From Nocardia cyriacigeorgica NBRC 100375 (GTDB lineage Bacteria; Actinomycetota; Actinomycetes; Mycobacteriales; Mycobacteriaceae): a DNA stretch of 32,079 nucleotides. This document shows, in pieces, positions 17,688 to 25,430 of the stretch. Under the pieces are notes generated by a model that was not told where the DNA came from, searched no databases, and saw only the letters and a program-made list of their open reading frames with translations. Within the stretch, counting starts at the first letter, position 1. The number at the start of each line of letters is the position of its first letter. The stretch covers positions 1 to 32,079 of the forward strand of contig NZ_BAFY01000321.1 of NCBI RefSeq assembly GCF_000308555.1, given 5' to 3'. The position numbers were made by a program, and so were the translations under genes.

Positions 17688-19436
17688 TCACTGCGCGGAT
17701 CGGCTCGTCTCCTCGATGGCGTCCGGGTACACGGGCAGCTGGTCATCCCATGGCTGTCTGGTCACCATATCGGCCACTCGCACTGTGCCACGCTCGAATT
17801 CGCCGGTGGCGGCGTCGACGAGGCGGTAGCGCTGGGTCTGAGTGTGGATGGGCTGGGCGTCGAGCAGCACCACCCGCACTTCGCCCGGTTCGAATCCGCA
17901 GCGTTGGTGCAGGGCCTCGATGAGTTGTTCGTTGTGCAGGTGACCGTCGCCGAAGTTCCACCCGAGTGCGGTGGAGCAGATGCGTTCGCCGTCGGTGATC
18001 GTGTATTCGGCTTCGTCGTGGCCGGCCATCGCGCGATGGGCCAGGGTGAACAGAGCCCGGCCGTGGGTGTTGAACGTGCGGAACGCATATCCCAGATACA
18101 ACGGGATCTGGGCGGCTTCCTTGCTGCCGTAGTACCGCTCGAGCTGAGCGGCGGGCATGGCCGCGACGGCGATGATGCCTGCCCGGATCTTCGCCTCGGC
18201 CGAGGGTTTGATGCACCACAGGGTGGTGTCCCAGTTCCCGGCGTAGTACCGCATGCCGGGCAGGAACGAGATCTTGGACGGGAACAGGTTGCCGAGGATC
18301 ACGATGCTCATGAGCACGACGAACACGGCGGCCATCAATGCCGGGGAATCCACCTGCGCCAGACCGAGATCGGCGTGTCCGACGAACAGGGTGAGTATCC
18401 CGAAGATCATGAAGACGTTCCATTCCAGCGGCACACCCATCGGGATCGCCACCAGGATCGTCAGGTGGAAACAGATCATCACGATGGCGGCGACGGTGGT
18501 GACCCAGCCGCCGTGGCTGAAAAACAGCACCAGCGGCACACCCAGTTCCACGGCCGTTCCGCCGTGGGCCAGGACTCGCGAGGGGCGGCCGGGGCGCAGG
18601 TCGTCGGGAAACCGTTCGAAGAACATCCGTTTGACGGCCTTGGGCCGCAGCACCGGATTGTTGGACATCATGGTCGACACCACGAACGGGAAGTGCTTGT
18701 TCAGCTTGGAGATCGCCGCGCCGATCCAGATGACGAGGAAGACGATCTTGGCCGCGACGATCATGTCCACGCCACCGAACAGGAACACCACCGTGAACGA
18801 TCCGTACACCTCGCCGCGAGCGGCGAGGAAGATGACCTTGTCCCGCAGCCCGAGGACGCCGAGTACGGCCAGAATCGCCACGATCTGCCCGGTCGGCAGC
18901 ACGCCGACGGTGGTGTCGAGTTCCGGGATCGGCCCGGTGCCGTCGGAGAACAACGCGACCAGCAGCAGCACCAGCAGCGTCCCGTACAGCAGTGCGTCGA
19001 CCGGAGTGCGTGCGGTGCCCGCCGTGAGCGGCACCCGTCCCGGCCACGGTGGCAGCCGAATGGTGCCGGGCCGCAACCAATACAGGATCGAACCCATGGG
19101 CGGGAAGAATCGGTTGTTGAGCGGTCCGAAGCCGCAGCCGAGCCCGACCACCTCGAACAGCATGGTGAACAGCACGACCTTTTGGAACACGATGGGTTCG
19201 GTCCACCACGAACCGACCTGGGTGAAACCGTCGATCCCGCTGGTACTCAGCACGATCAGCCACGCGGCCAGGCTGTAGAGCGCGATCTTGACGACGTAGA
19301 ACAGGTGCAGCGCCACCGGCGTACCGAAGCCGACTTCGGCCCAGTGCCTGGCCATCGGCCGGATCTTCTCCGACCTCGTGCCCTTGCTCCATTCGTCGTA
19401 ATCGACCACCGGGAGGTTGGGACGAAGAAACCCCAT
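17688..19436 (-). CDS. DUF3556 transmembrane protein
   Basis: A 582-residue membrane protein. The N-terminus MGFLRPNLPVVDYDEWSKG and the following RPMARHWAEVGFGTPVALHLFYVVK are characteristic of the actinobacterial DUF3556 family. About ten hydrophobic segments follow up to roughly residue 390, including conserved SKLNKHFPFVVSTMMSNNP, and the last 180 residues are soluble (LGWNFGDGHLHNEQLIEALHQRCGF; RYRLVDAATGEFERG). Function is not established. The stop codon abuts the pknK-like stop with no base between them, so the two transcripts must overlap or end inside each other. The promoter region carries an AGAACNNGTTCT palindrome 28-39 nt upstream of the start, typical of a TetR-family operator, so repression is likely. 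I see no ribosome site better than a weak GGAAC/GGAG-like stretch before ATG 19436. Confidence 0.85.
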   Translation of the reverse strand: MGFLRPNLPVVDYDEWSKGTRSEKIRPMARHWAEVGFGTPVALHLFYVVKIALYSLAAWLIVLSTSGIDGFTQVGSWWTEPIVFQKVVLFTMLFEVVGLGCGFGPLNNRFFPPMGSILYWLRPGTIRLPPWPGRVPLTAGTARTPVDALLYGTLLVLLLVALFSDGTGPIPELDTTVGVLPTGQIVAILAVLGVLGLRDKVIFLAARGEVYGSFTVVFLFGGVDMIVAAKIVFLVIWIGAAISKLNKHFPFVVSTMMSNNPVLRPKAVKRMFFERFPDDLRPGRPSRVLAHGGTAVELGVPLVLFFSHGGWVTTVAAIVMICFHLTILVAIPMGVPLEWNVFMIFGILTLFVGHADLGLAQVDSPALMAAVFVVLMSIVILGNLFPSKISFLPGMRYYAGNWDTTLWCIKPSAEAKIRAGIIAVAAMPAAQLERYYGSKEAAQIPLYLGYAFRTFNTHGRALFTLAHRAMAGHDEAEYTITDGERICSTALGWNFGDGHLHNEQLIEALHQRCGFEPGEVRVVLLDAQPIHTQTQRYRLVDAATGEFERGTVRVADMVTRQPWDDQLPVYPDAIEETSRSAQ

Positions 19437-19463
19437 CGCACGATCCGTTCCGTCTCCAGAATA

Positions 19464-19475
19464 AGAACGTGTTCT
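19464..19475 (-). promoter_or_regulatory. AGAACNNGTTCT palindromic operator
   Basis: AGAACGTGTTCT is a 5-bp inverted repeat around a 2-bp centre, located 28-39 nt upstream of the DUF3556 start. It matches the AACNNGTT core recognised by KstR and related TetR-family repressors of lipid and steroid genes in mycolata. A related site lies at 13707-13720. The regulator is not identified. Confidence 0.55.
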
Positions 19476-19588
19476 ACTTTAACGCGGAGTACGTCCGGTG
19501 TTCGTGGAATCCGGCGCCCATTCGCACCGGGCGCGGCCGACCGTATCCGGGAAGTCCCGACCGGCCTGTTGTCGCGAGGCCCTCATGC

Positions 19589-19632
19589 GGCGAGCCCTCT
19601 CACACTGGAGTTCCAGCCTGAGAGGGCTCGCC
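19589..19632 (-). terminator. perfect 14-bp hairpin, terminator of the MFS gene
   Basis: GGCGAGCCCTCTCA (19589-19602) is the exact reverse complement of TGAGAGGGCTCGCC (19619-19632). The 16-nt loop can itself form a 4-bp CTGG/CCAG stem. It lies 23 nt beyond the stop of the leftward MFS gene and between it and the DUF3556 promoter, insulating the two. No U-tract. Confidence 0.75.
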
Positions 19633-19655
19633 GGGTGCGGCCGTGAACCGGTCGG

Positions 19656-21140
19656 TCAGCCCGTCACCAGCTCCAGCTCCGGGGTGCCGGGCGCCTGCGG
19701 TTCGCCGGGTTCGGCGGGCTCCTCCGGCGCACTCGCACGGTGGGGCAGCAGCACCGCAACCACGATCACGATCGCGGCCAGCGCCGCGGAGACACCGAAC
19801 GCCAGCCGCATGCCGTCCAGGTGCGCGGTGGTCGCGTCGGCGCCCTCGTCGATCAACGCGGTGCTGCGGGTGGACATCACCGTCACCACCAGCGCGGTGC
19901 CGAGCGCGGCGGCGACCTGCTGGAGGGTGCCGAGCATGGAACTGCCGTGCGAGTACAGGTGCTGCGGCAGCGCGCCGAGGCCGAGGGTGAAGACCGGGGT
20001 GAACACCGCGGCCAGCGACACCATCAGCAGGATATGCAGGCCGAGCAGCTGCCAGTACGGCGTGCTCATCGAGATCTGGGTGAACCCGGCCAGCGACACC
20101 GTGACCCCGATCGCCGCGGGAATCACCAGCACCCGTCCGCCGAAGCGGTCGAACAGCCGGCCGATGGTCGGGCCGAGCAGACCCATCGCCATACCGCCGG
20201 GCATCACCAGCAGGCCGGTGCTCAGCGGGCTGAGTCCACGCAGGTTCTGTAGATACAGCGGCAGCAGGATCATCGAACCGAGCATGGCCAGGAAGGCGAT
20301 CGACATGAAGATCAGCGCCTTGGTATAGGTGCCCGACAGCAGGATGCGCAGATCCAGCAGCGGGGTCCCGGTGCGCTGCAGCCGCAGCTGACGCCAGGCG
20401 AACACGCCGATCAGCGCGATACCCGCGGCCACGATCAGCGCCGGGGTGGTGACGCTGCCGGTTTCGAAGCGACTCAGCCCGTACACCAGGCTGCCGAAGC
20501 CGAGCGCGGCGAACACCACGCTCGACCAATCGATCGCACCGGCCTCCGGCTCACCCACGTTCTCCAGACGCCGCAGCCCCTGCCAGGTGACCAGGCCCGC
20601 GATGGGCAGCACCAGCACGAACAGCCAGCGCCAGGAACCGATCTGCAACACCAGACCCGACAGCACCGGACCCATGGCAGGGGCGACCGAAATGGCCAGG
20701 GTGACATTGCCCATGACGCGGCCGCGATCACGCTCGGGCACCACCGTCATCAGCGTGGTCATCAGCAGCGGCATCATCACCGCGGTGCCGCCGGCCTGGA
20801 TGACGCGGCCGATCAGCAGCACCGGGAAGTTCGGTGCGACCGCCGACAGGGCCGTACCCGCGAGGAACACACCCATCGCGATCGCGTAGGCGCGCCGGGT
20901 GGTGACTCGTTGCAGGAACCAGCCGGTCACCGGGATGACGGCGGCCATGGTGAGCATGAACGCGGTGGAGACCCACTGCGCGGAGCGTTCGGTGATCTCG
21001 AGATCGGTCATCAATCGCGGGATCGCGTTGATCATGATGGTCTCGTTCAGGATCACCACGAACGTCGCGAGCACCAGCAGCCGGATCACCGCCGGAGTCC
21101 GCTGCCCTCCTGTCCGGCGTTCGGTCAGTGCGTCGGGCAT
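19656..21140 (-). CDS. DHA2-type MFS drug exporter (14 TM)
   Basis: A 494-residue multidrug exporter of the major facilitator superfamily, EmrB/QacA subfamily, with about 14 hydrophobic segments. Motif D1 appears as LNETIMINAIP with Asn in place of the usual acidic residue, followed by QWVSTAFMLT; motif A region GWFLQRVTTRRAY; and the antiporter motif C ISVAPAMGPVLSG in TM5. The last 30 residues are a Pro/Glu-rich tail. Such proteins exchange drugs for protons. I chose ATG 21140 because GGAGGT lies 6 nt upstream; a longer frame to 21338 adds an unconserved, Arg-rich extension. No regulator gene adjoins it. A strong hairpin terminates the gene. Confidence 0.88.
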   Translation of the reverse strand: MPDALTERRTGGQRTPAVIRLLVLATFVVILNETIMINAIPRLMTDLEITERSAQWVSTAFMLTMAAVIPVTGWFLQRVTTRRAYAIAMGVFLAGTALSAVAPNFPVLLIGRVIQAGGTAVMMPLLMTTLMTVVPERDRGRVMGNVTLAISVAPAMGPVLSGLVLQIGSWRWLFVLVLPIAGLVTWQGLRRLENVGEPEAGAIDWSSVVFAALGFGSLVYGLSRFETGSVTTPALIVAAGIALIGVFAWRQLRLQRTGTPLLDLRILLSGTYTKALIFMSIAFLAMLGSMILLPLYLQNLRGLSPLSTGLLVMPGGMAMGLLGPTIGRLFDRFGGRVLVIPAAIGVTVSLAGFTQISMSTPYWQLLGLHILLMVSLAAVFTPVFTLGLGALPQHLYSHGSSMLGTLQQVAAALGTALVVTVMSTRSTALIDEGADATTAHLDGMRLAFGVSAALAAIVIVVAVLLPHRASAPEEPAEPGEPQAPGTPELELVTG

Positions 21141-21328
21141 CGGGGTACCTCCGGTAATCGAGAACGTGGTGACGAGTGGGCGAGGGCAGGTCGTCGTCGA
21201 CCTCGCGCGCCACACCAGATCAGACGGAGTCCATCGGATCGATTCATCGGTCGCGCGCCGACTCGGCTCGGCGGCACCCCTCGTCGGCGTCGCCGAGCCG
21301 GGTCGGGCTCGAAGAACAGCAAACAAGC

Positions 21329-21348
21329 TAAACCACACTAGAGGTCAA
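21329..21348 (-). promoter_or_regulatory. candidate promoter/operator upstream of the MFS gene
   Basis: On the minus strand this reads TTGACCTCTAGTGTGGTTTA: a good -35 (TTGACC) followed by an ACC-N8-GGT dyad reminiscent of MerR-type sites placed between promoter elements. A matching -10 is not evident. If used, the MFS leader would be about 170 nt. Low confidence. Confidence 0.25.
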
Positions 21349-21416
21349 GTCATCCGATTTTTCCCGCGGCTGAGCCGTCGATGACTCGATGGTTCGGTGG
21401 CGTGGCTTTCGGTCGC

Positions 21417-22454
21417 TCAGCGCCGCCATACCGCGCGACGGACCGCACGCGCCGACGATGCTCCGCTCGCGAGGTAGGCAGCGGCCGCGATGATCAGGCC
21501 GAGGGCGAACACGACCCATACCGTGTGCCACAGCGGCCGGGTCAGGATGTCGACCACCGCCGCGGCGGCGTCGGGTGAACGGATGGCCGGCCCTCGGTGG
21601 TCGAGGTAGTACGCGCGTGCGAGGCGGAGGGCGAGCGCGAGCATCGCCATGACGGCGGCGTAGGTCAGACCGAGCGCGATCGTCGCGCGCAGCCGGAAAC
21701 CCTTGGGAGCCAGGGTGATTGACGCCACAGCGGTGAGCAGGGCCAGCCAGGGGAGAACCGAGGCCGCCCGGTCGAGGGCGTCGACGGCGCGGCGCGCCGT
21801 GGCCAGCTCGGCCGACTGCACCAGCACGAACTGCGCCTCGACCCGGGGAACACGGTCGGCGAACACGAATCCGCGCTCCAGTAGGCGCTCTTTCGCCCGC
21901 TCGATGATGGGGGCCACAGACACACTGATCGTCCCGGTGGCGTCGATGTCGAGAGCGCCGGAGCGGGTCTGCCCGGTCAGCACCGCGACCACTTGGCGAT
22001 GCGCGGCGCGGTTCGTCCCGGCCCACAGATCGTCGAATTCGTCGGACTCGACCAGCGTGGTGACCGTCTCGTGCACGAAGTCCTTCGCCTGATCGGCCAG
22101 GACCGGACTCAGGCCCGCGATGGCACGCTCCCGCCGCTCCCCCGTACCGGCCACCTCCGTCAACGCCTGCCCCACGATCGCCTCGATATCGATGCGGGTG
22201 ACGATCTCGTCGGTGACCCGATCGGCGAGCGCGGCCCGCACCGCCGGATCGGCGGACAGGGGTGCGACGGTCTCCACATATCCGTCGGTGTCCAGCACCG
22301 TCGCATGCACGGTGCGTGCCACCACCGAGGCCGCCGCCAGCACACCGGTCAGGACCAGCAGCACGACTACCGCGGTCCAGCGCAGCCGGCGTGGCCACGG
22401 GCTGCGGCGACCGGGTGCGCCCTGCTGGTTCCCGGCCTCGGCATTCTCGTCCAT
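21417..22454 (-). CDS. membrane protein with large extracytoplasmic domain, unknown
   Basis: A 345-residue protein. A short basic cytoplasmic N-terminus leads into one helix (TAVVVLLVLTGVLAAASVVA, about residues 28-47), then about 190 mainly helical residues predicted outside the membrane (LDTDGYVETVAPLSADPAVRAALADRV is characteristic of actinobacterial homologues), then three closing helices (WLALLTAVASITL; ATIALGLTYAAVMAMLALAL; VWVVFALGLIIAAAAYL). I recognise it as a conserved hypothetical family without known role. ATG 22454 has GAGGA 6 nt upstream. It lies downstream of the LysR gene on the same strand but 228 nt away, so it probably has its own promoter. Confidence 0.75.
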   Translation of the reverse strand: MDENAEAGNQQGAPGRRSPWPRRLRWTAVVVLLVLTGVLAAASVVARTVHATVLDTDGYVETVAPLSADPAVRAALADRVTDEIVTRIDIEAIVGQALTEVAGTGERRERAIAGLSPVLADQAKDFVHETVTTLVESDEFDDLWAGTNRAAHRQVVAVLTGQTRSGALDIDATGTISVSVAPIIERAKERLLERGFVFADRVPRVEAQFVLVQSAELATARRAVDALDRAASVLPWLALLTAVASITLAPKGFRLRATIALGLTYAAVMAMLALALRLARAYYLDHRGPAIRSPDAAAAVVDILTRPLWHTVWVVFALGLIIAAAAYLASGASSARAVRRAVWRR

Positions 22455-22682
22455 GCCACGTCCTCGCTTCACGGATGCACTGGCGACACCGCACCGGTCG
22501 TGCTCATTGTGGATGCCTGAGGGTCGCGGCGCGCTCAGGACACCCCGGTCGAGGCCGGCGGAATCCGCTGGGCAGCAGCTTCGGGCGCAAGCGGTGAGGC
22601 TGCCGCCGGCCGGCGCGGCCGAGACCCATGCCGACGGCCGTGAGCGCACCCGGTGCACAGCGTCCAGGATTCGCCGGCGAAC
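22455..22682. other. intergenic region, nothing recognised
   Basis: About 230 nt between the LysR stop and the membrane-protein start. Short frames exist on both strands but none has a ribosome site or a recognisable motif. The membrane-protein promoter is presumably here; I could not pick it out. Confidence 0.4.
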
Positions 22683-23594
22683 TCACTCGGCCGGCCTCGT
22701 CGTTGACGACCGCGCGGCCGGCTCGGCCGGAATGCCGAGGATGTCGAGGAAGGCGCCCGCTGCCGGGGTGCGGGTGGTCCGGCTCCAGATGACGTACTCC
22801 ACGCGGGTGGGCGCATCGGTGATCTCGATGGTGACCACACCGCTCAGCTGCGGCACCCACAGCGCGGGCAGCATGGCGATGCACAGGTCCTGGCTCACCA
22901 GGCGGGCGATGTACTCGGCGGAGGTGACCTCGAAGGCGACGTCCCGGTCCAGCCCGGCGGCGGCGAAGGCGAGGTCCGATTGGGCCCGGCCGGCGGTGCC
23001 GGGTGGCAGGTCGACGAAGACTTCCGACGACAGCCGGTGCAGGTCCACCGATGTCGTGCCGGCGAGCGGATGCTCCGGTGCGACGACGGCGACGAGCCGG
23101 TCGCGGGCCAGTTCGTGCGCGGCCACACCCCGGGGACGCGTGGTCGGCGGCAAACCGAGAAAGGCCACGTCGAGCGCACCCTGCTCGACCCGTTCGGCCA
23201 GGCCCTCACTCGCACCCACCCGCAGGTTGATCCGCACGTGCGGGTATCGGCTGCGGAATTCCCGTAGCGCTGCGGGCACGTCGACGGCCGCCACCGAGGG
23301 GATCAATCCGACGGCGAGCCGGCCGCGGATCTCCCCGACCGCCGCGGCGACCTCCGCCGCCGCCCGTTCGGCGGCCTCCAGGCACTGCCGGGCGGCAGGC
23401 AAGAACGCCGCGCCGGCCGGGGTCAGTCGCACCCGGCGGCTGGTGCGGTCGAACAGGCGCGCGCCGAGTTCGCGTTCCAGGCGGGCGATCTGGTGGCTGA
23501 GGGCCGATTGCACGACCAGGCAGCGTTCGGCGGCGCGGGTGAAGCTGTTCGTCTCGGCGACGGCCAGCACATACCGCATCTGTTGCAGCTCCAT
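22683..23594 (-). CDS. LysR-family transcriptional regulator
   Basis: A 303-residue LysR regulator, normal length. The N-terminal winged helix-turn-helix reads LQQMRYVLAVAETNSFTRAAE, then QSALSHQIARLERELGARLFDR and RVRLTPAGAAFL, all canonical. The C-terminal two-lobe effector domain follows (RLAVGLIPSV, VAFLGLPPTTRPRG, LVAVVAPEHPLAG, VTSAEYIARLVSQDLCIAMLPA). It is divergent from the EamA transporter gene, the usual arrangement in which such a regulator activates its divergent neighbour and represses itself. A T-N11-A palindrome at 23601-23615 lies just upstream of its start and supports this. The effector is unknown. Confidence 0.92.
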   Translation of the reverse strand: MELQQMRYVLAVAETNSFTRAAERCLVVQSALSHQIARLERELGARLFDRTSRRVRLTPAGAAFLPAARQCLEAAERAAAEVAAAVGEIRGRLAVGLIPSVAAVDVPAALREFRSRYPHVRINLRVGASEGLAERVEQGALDVAFLGLPPTTRPRGVAAHELARDRLVAVVAPEHPLAGTTSVDLHRLSSEVFVDLPPGTAGRAQSDLAFAAAGLDRDVAFEVTSAEYIARLVSQDLCIAMLPALWVPQLSGVVTIEITDAPTRVEYVIWSRTTRTPAAGAFLDILGIPAEPAARSSTTRPAE

Positions 23595-23600
23595 TCATCA

Positions 23601-23615
23601 ATCGTGAATCACGAT
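23601..23615 (+). promoter_or_regulatory. LysR-type T-N11-A palindromic box
   Basis: ATCGTGAATCACGAT is a perfect 6-bp inverted repeat around AAT and contains T-N11-A (23602 to 23614), the signature of LysR-type operators. It sits 7 nt upstream of the LysR start and about 60 nt upstream of the EamA start. A second imperfect dyad CAAACATGTGTTGG lies at 23627-23640. Confidence 0.6.
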
Positions 23616-23673
23616 CGGTGCGGTGACAAACATGTGTTGGATTCATCGTTGTCTAGCGGGTGAGATGGTGAGC

Positions 23674-24621
23674 ATGAGAAGTTCAGCAGCGGAACTGGTT
23701 TCCGCCCCACCCGGCACGGCGTCCGGATACGGGAATCTGCCGCTCACCGCGCTGACGGCACTGACCCCGATCACCTGGGGCACCACCTACGTGGTCACCA
23801 CCGAGCTCCTGCCGCCGGGGCATCCGGTGTTCGCGGGACTGCTGCGCGCGCTGCCCGCGGGCCTGATCGCACTCGCGTTCACTCGGATGCTGCCGCGCGG
23901 GATGTGGTGGTGGAAGGCGCTCGCGCTCGGCGTGCTCTATATCGGCGTGCCGTTCCCGCTGCTGTTTCTGTCGGCCGAGCACCTGCCGGGCGGCGTCGCG
24001 GCGACTTTGGCGGCCGCCCAACCACTGGCGGTCGCGGTGCTGGCCGTGCCGGTGCTGCGCGAGCGCCTGTCGACGTGGCGGCTGGGGTGGGGGTTGATCG
24101 GTGTGCTCGGCGTCGGTCTGGTGGTGATCGGCCCGGATGCCGGGCTCGACGGCGTCGGCGTGGTGGCCGGGGTGGGGAGTGCGGCGTCGATGGCGCTGGC
24201 CTTGACGCTCACCAAACGGTGGGGCCGCCCGCCCGAGGCCGGGCCGACGACGTTCGCCGGCTGGCTCCTCACCTCCGGCGGGCTGTTCCTGTTACCGCTG
24301 ACCTTCCTGCTGGAGGGCGCACCGCCCGCGATCGATACGAACGCGAGCCTCGGCTACCTCTGGATGGGCGTGGTGGGCGGACTGTTCGCCTATGTCGTCT
24401 GGTTCCGCGGTATCGCCACTCTGCCGGTCGCTTCGGTGGCCGTGCTGGTGCTGTTGTCCCCGCTGGTGGCGGCGATCCTCGGGGCCGCCCTGCTCGGCCA
24501 AACCCTCGGACCGATCCAGCTCACCGGCTTCGCGCTCGCGCTGGCCGCCATCGTCGCGGGCCAGCTGCCCGCACCCGGCCATGCTGTTGCCCCACTGACA
24601 CCGAAAGGAACATCACGATGA
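23674..24621 (+). CDS. EamA-family (DMT superfamily) transporter
   Basis: About 315 residues with ten hydrophobic segments arranged as two EamA repeats: TALTPITWGTTYVVTTELLPPGHPVFAGLLRALPAGLI opens the first, and SAASMALALTLTKRWGRPPEAG begins the second; LPGGVAATLAAAQPLAVAVLAVPVLRERLS and LPVASVAVLVLLSPLVAAILGAALLGQTL are the equivalent repeat ends. Members export amino acids, metabolites or drugs; the substrate is not evident. Two ATG codons (23665 and 23674) are possible and neither has a strong ribosome site. The gene is divergent from the LysR regulator, which likely controls it, and its stop overlaps the next gene's ATG by 4 nt. Confidence 0.88.
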   Translation: MRSSAAELVSAPPGTASGYGNLPLTALTALTPITWGTTYVVTTELLPPGHPVFAGLLRALPAGLIALAFTRMLPRGMWWWKALALGVLYIGVPFPLLFLSAEHLPGGVAATLAAAQPLAVAVLAVPVLRERLSTWRLGWGLIGVLGVGLVVIGPDAGLDGVGVVAGVGSAASMALALTLTKRWGRPPEAGPTTFAGWLLTSGGLFLLPLTFLLEGAPPAIDTNASLGYLWMGVVGGLFAYVVWFRGIATLPVASVAVLVLLSPLVAAILGAALLGQTLGPIQLTGFALALAAIVAGQLPAPGHAVAPLTPKGTSR

Positions 24622-25250
24622 AGATCACCGTCGTCGGCGCCGCCGGAATGGTCGGCTCCCGGGTCGTCGCCGAGGCCGCGCGGCGAGGCCATGACGTCGT
24701 CGCCGTCTTCCGCACGCCGCGGCAGGTCACGCTGCCACCCGGCGCGGTGGCCGTCGCCGGTGAGGCGGGTGATAGCGAGCAGATGAGCGGGTTCTTCGCC
24801 GGCGCCGACGCCGTCGTGGCGGCGACCCGCCCTGCCCCCGGCCAGGAGCACACCGTCACCGCGACGACGACCGCGCTGCTCGAAGCGGCCAGGACGGCGG
24901 ATACCCGGATCCTTGTGGTGGGCGGCGCCGCGCCGCTGCGGGTGCCGGGTCATCCGGATCGGATCGTCCTCGACGACACCGGCTACGTGCCCGCCCATAT
25001 CCGTCCGATCGCCGCCGCCAGCCTCGCCCAACTGGAGGTCTGCCGCGACCATCCCGCGGACTGGACCTACCTGAGCCCGCCCGCACTGCTCGAACCCGGC
25101 GCCCGCACCGGCCGGTATCGCCGAGGCACCACGACGCTGCTCACCGACGCCGACGGCAGGTCACAGATCTCGGCCGACGACCTCGCGGCCGCCGTGGTCG
25201 ACGAGCTCGAAAACCGCGGCGAGGTCAGGCATTTCACCGTCGGCTACTGA
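24618..25250 (+). CDS. NAD(P)-binding SDR-like protein (YwnB/NmrA-like)
   Basis: A 210-residue Rossmann-fold protein: MKITVVGAAGMVGSRVVAEAARRGHDVVAVFR is an NAD(P)-binding beta-alpha-beta unit with GxxGxxG, followed by VAVAGEAGDSEQMSGFFAGADAVVAATRP and ILVVGGAAPLRVPG. The catalytic Tyr-x-x-x-Lys of classical SDRs is absent, as in the atypical NAD(P)H-binding proteins of the YwnB type. Role unknown; some homologues act as redox sensors or flavin reductase-like enzymes. Its ATG overlaps the EamA stop (ATGA) and GAAAGGAA lies 9 nt upstream, so it is co-translated with the transporter under the divergent LysR regulator. No signal peptide. Confidence 0.85.
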   Translation: MKITVVGAAGMVGSRVVAEAARRGHDVVAVFRTPRQVTLPPGAVAVAGEAGDSEQMSGFFAGADAVVAATRPAPGQEHTVTATTTALLEAARTADTRILVVGGAAPLRVPGHPDRIVLDDTGYVPAHIRPIAAASLAQLEVCRDHPADWTYLSPPALLEPGARTGRYRRGTTTLLTDADGRSQISADDLAAAVVDELENRGEVRHFTVGY

Positions 25251-25430
25251 GTGCGGGGACCGCGAGTGCTGCGCGCGACCGGCGAGTGGAGGCGCACCGC
25301 AACAGGTGGCCGCTACTCGCCGGACAGCATTCGGCGCGGATGGATCACCGCACGACGTGCCGGATCAGAAGCCGCCCGCCACAACGAATCACGTCCGCCC
25401 GCTTCTGGTCCGATCATGAGGAGGAATGCC

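Noticed and set aside
17844..19646. 600-codon open frame on the plus strand opposite DUF3556
   Set aside because: Composition is dominated by His, Gln, Asp and Arg with no hydrophobic core or motif, as expected for the antisense of a high-GC gene; the minus strand gives a clear DUF3556 membrane protein.
21141..21338. Upstream start for the MFS exporter
   Set aside because: Adds 66 Arg/Ser-rich residues; ATG 21140 has GGAGGT at correct spacing.
22504..22682. Possible small gene with a CTGCAHGRRH stretch after the LysR gene
   Set aside because: No ribosome site, no start in a suitable place and no recognisable zinc motif spacing; probably chance.
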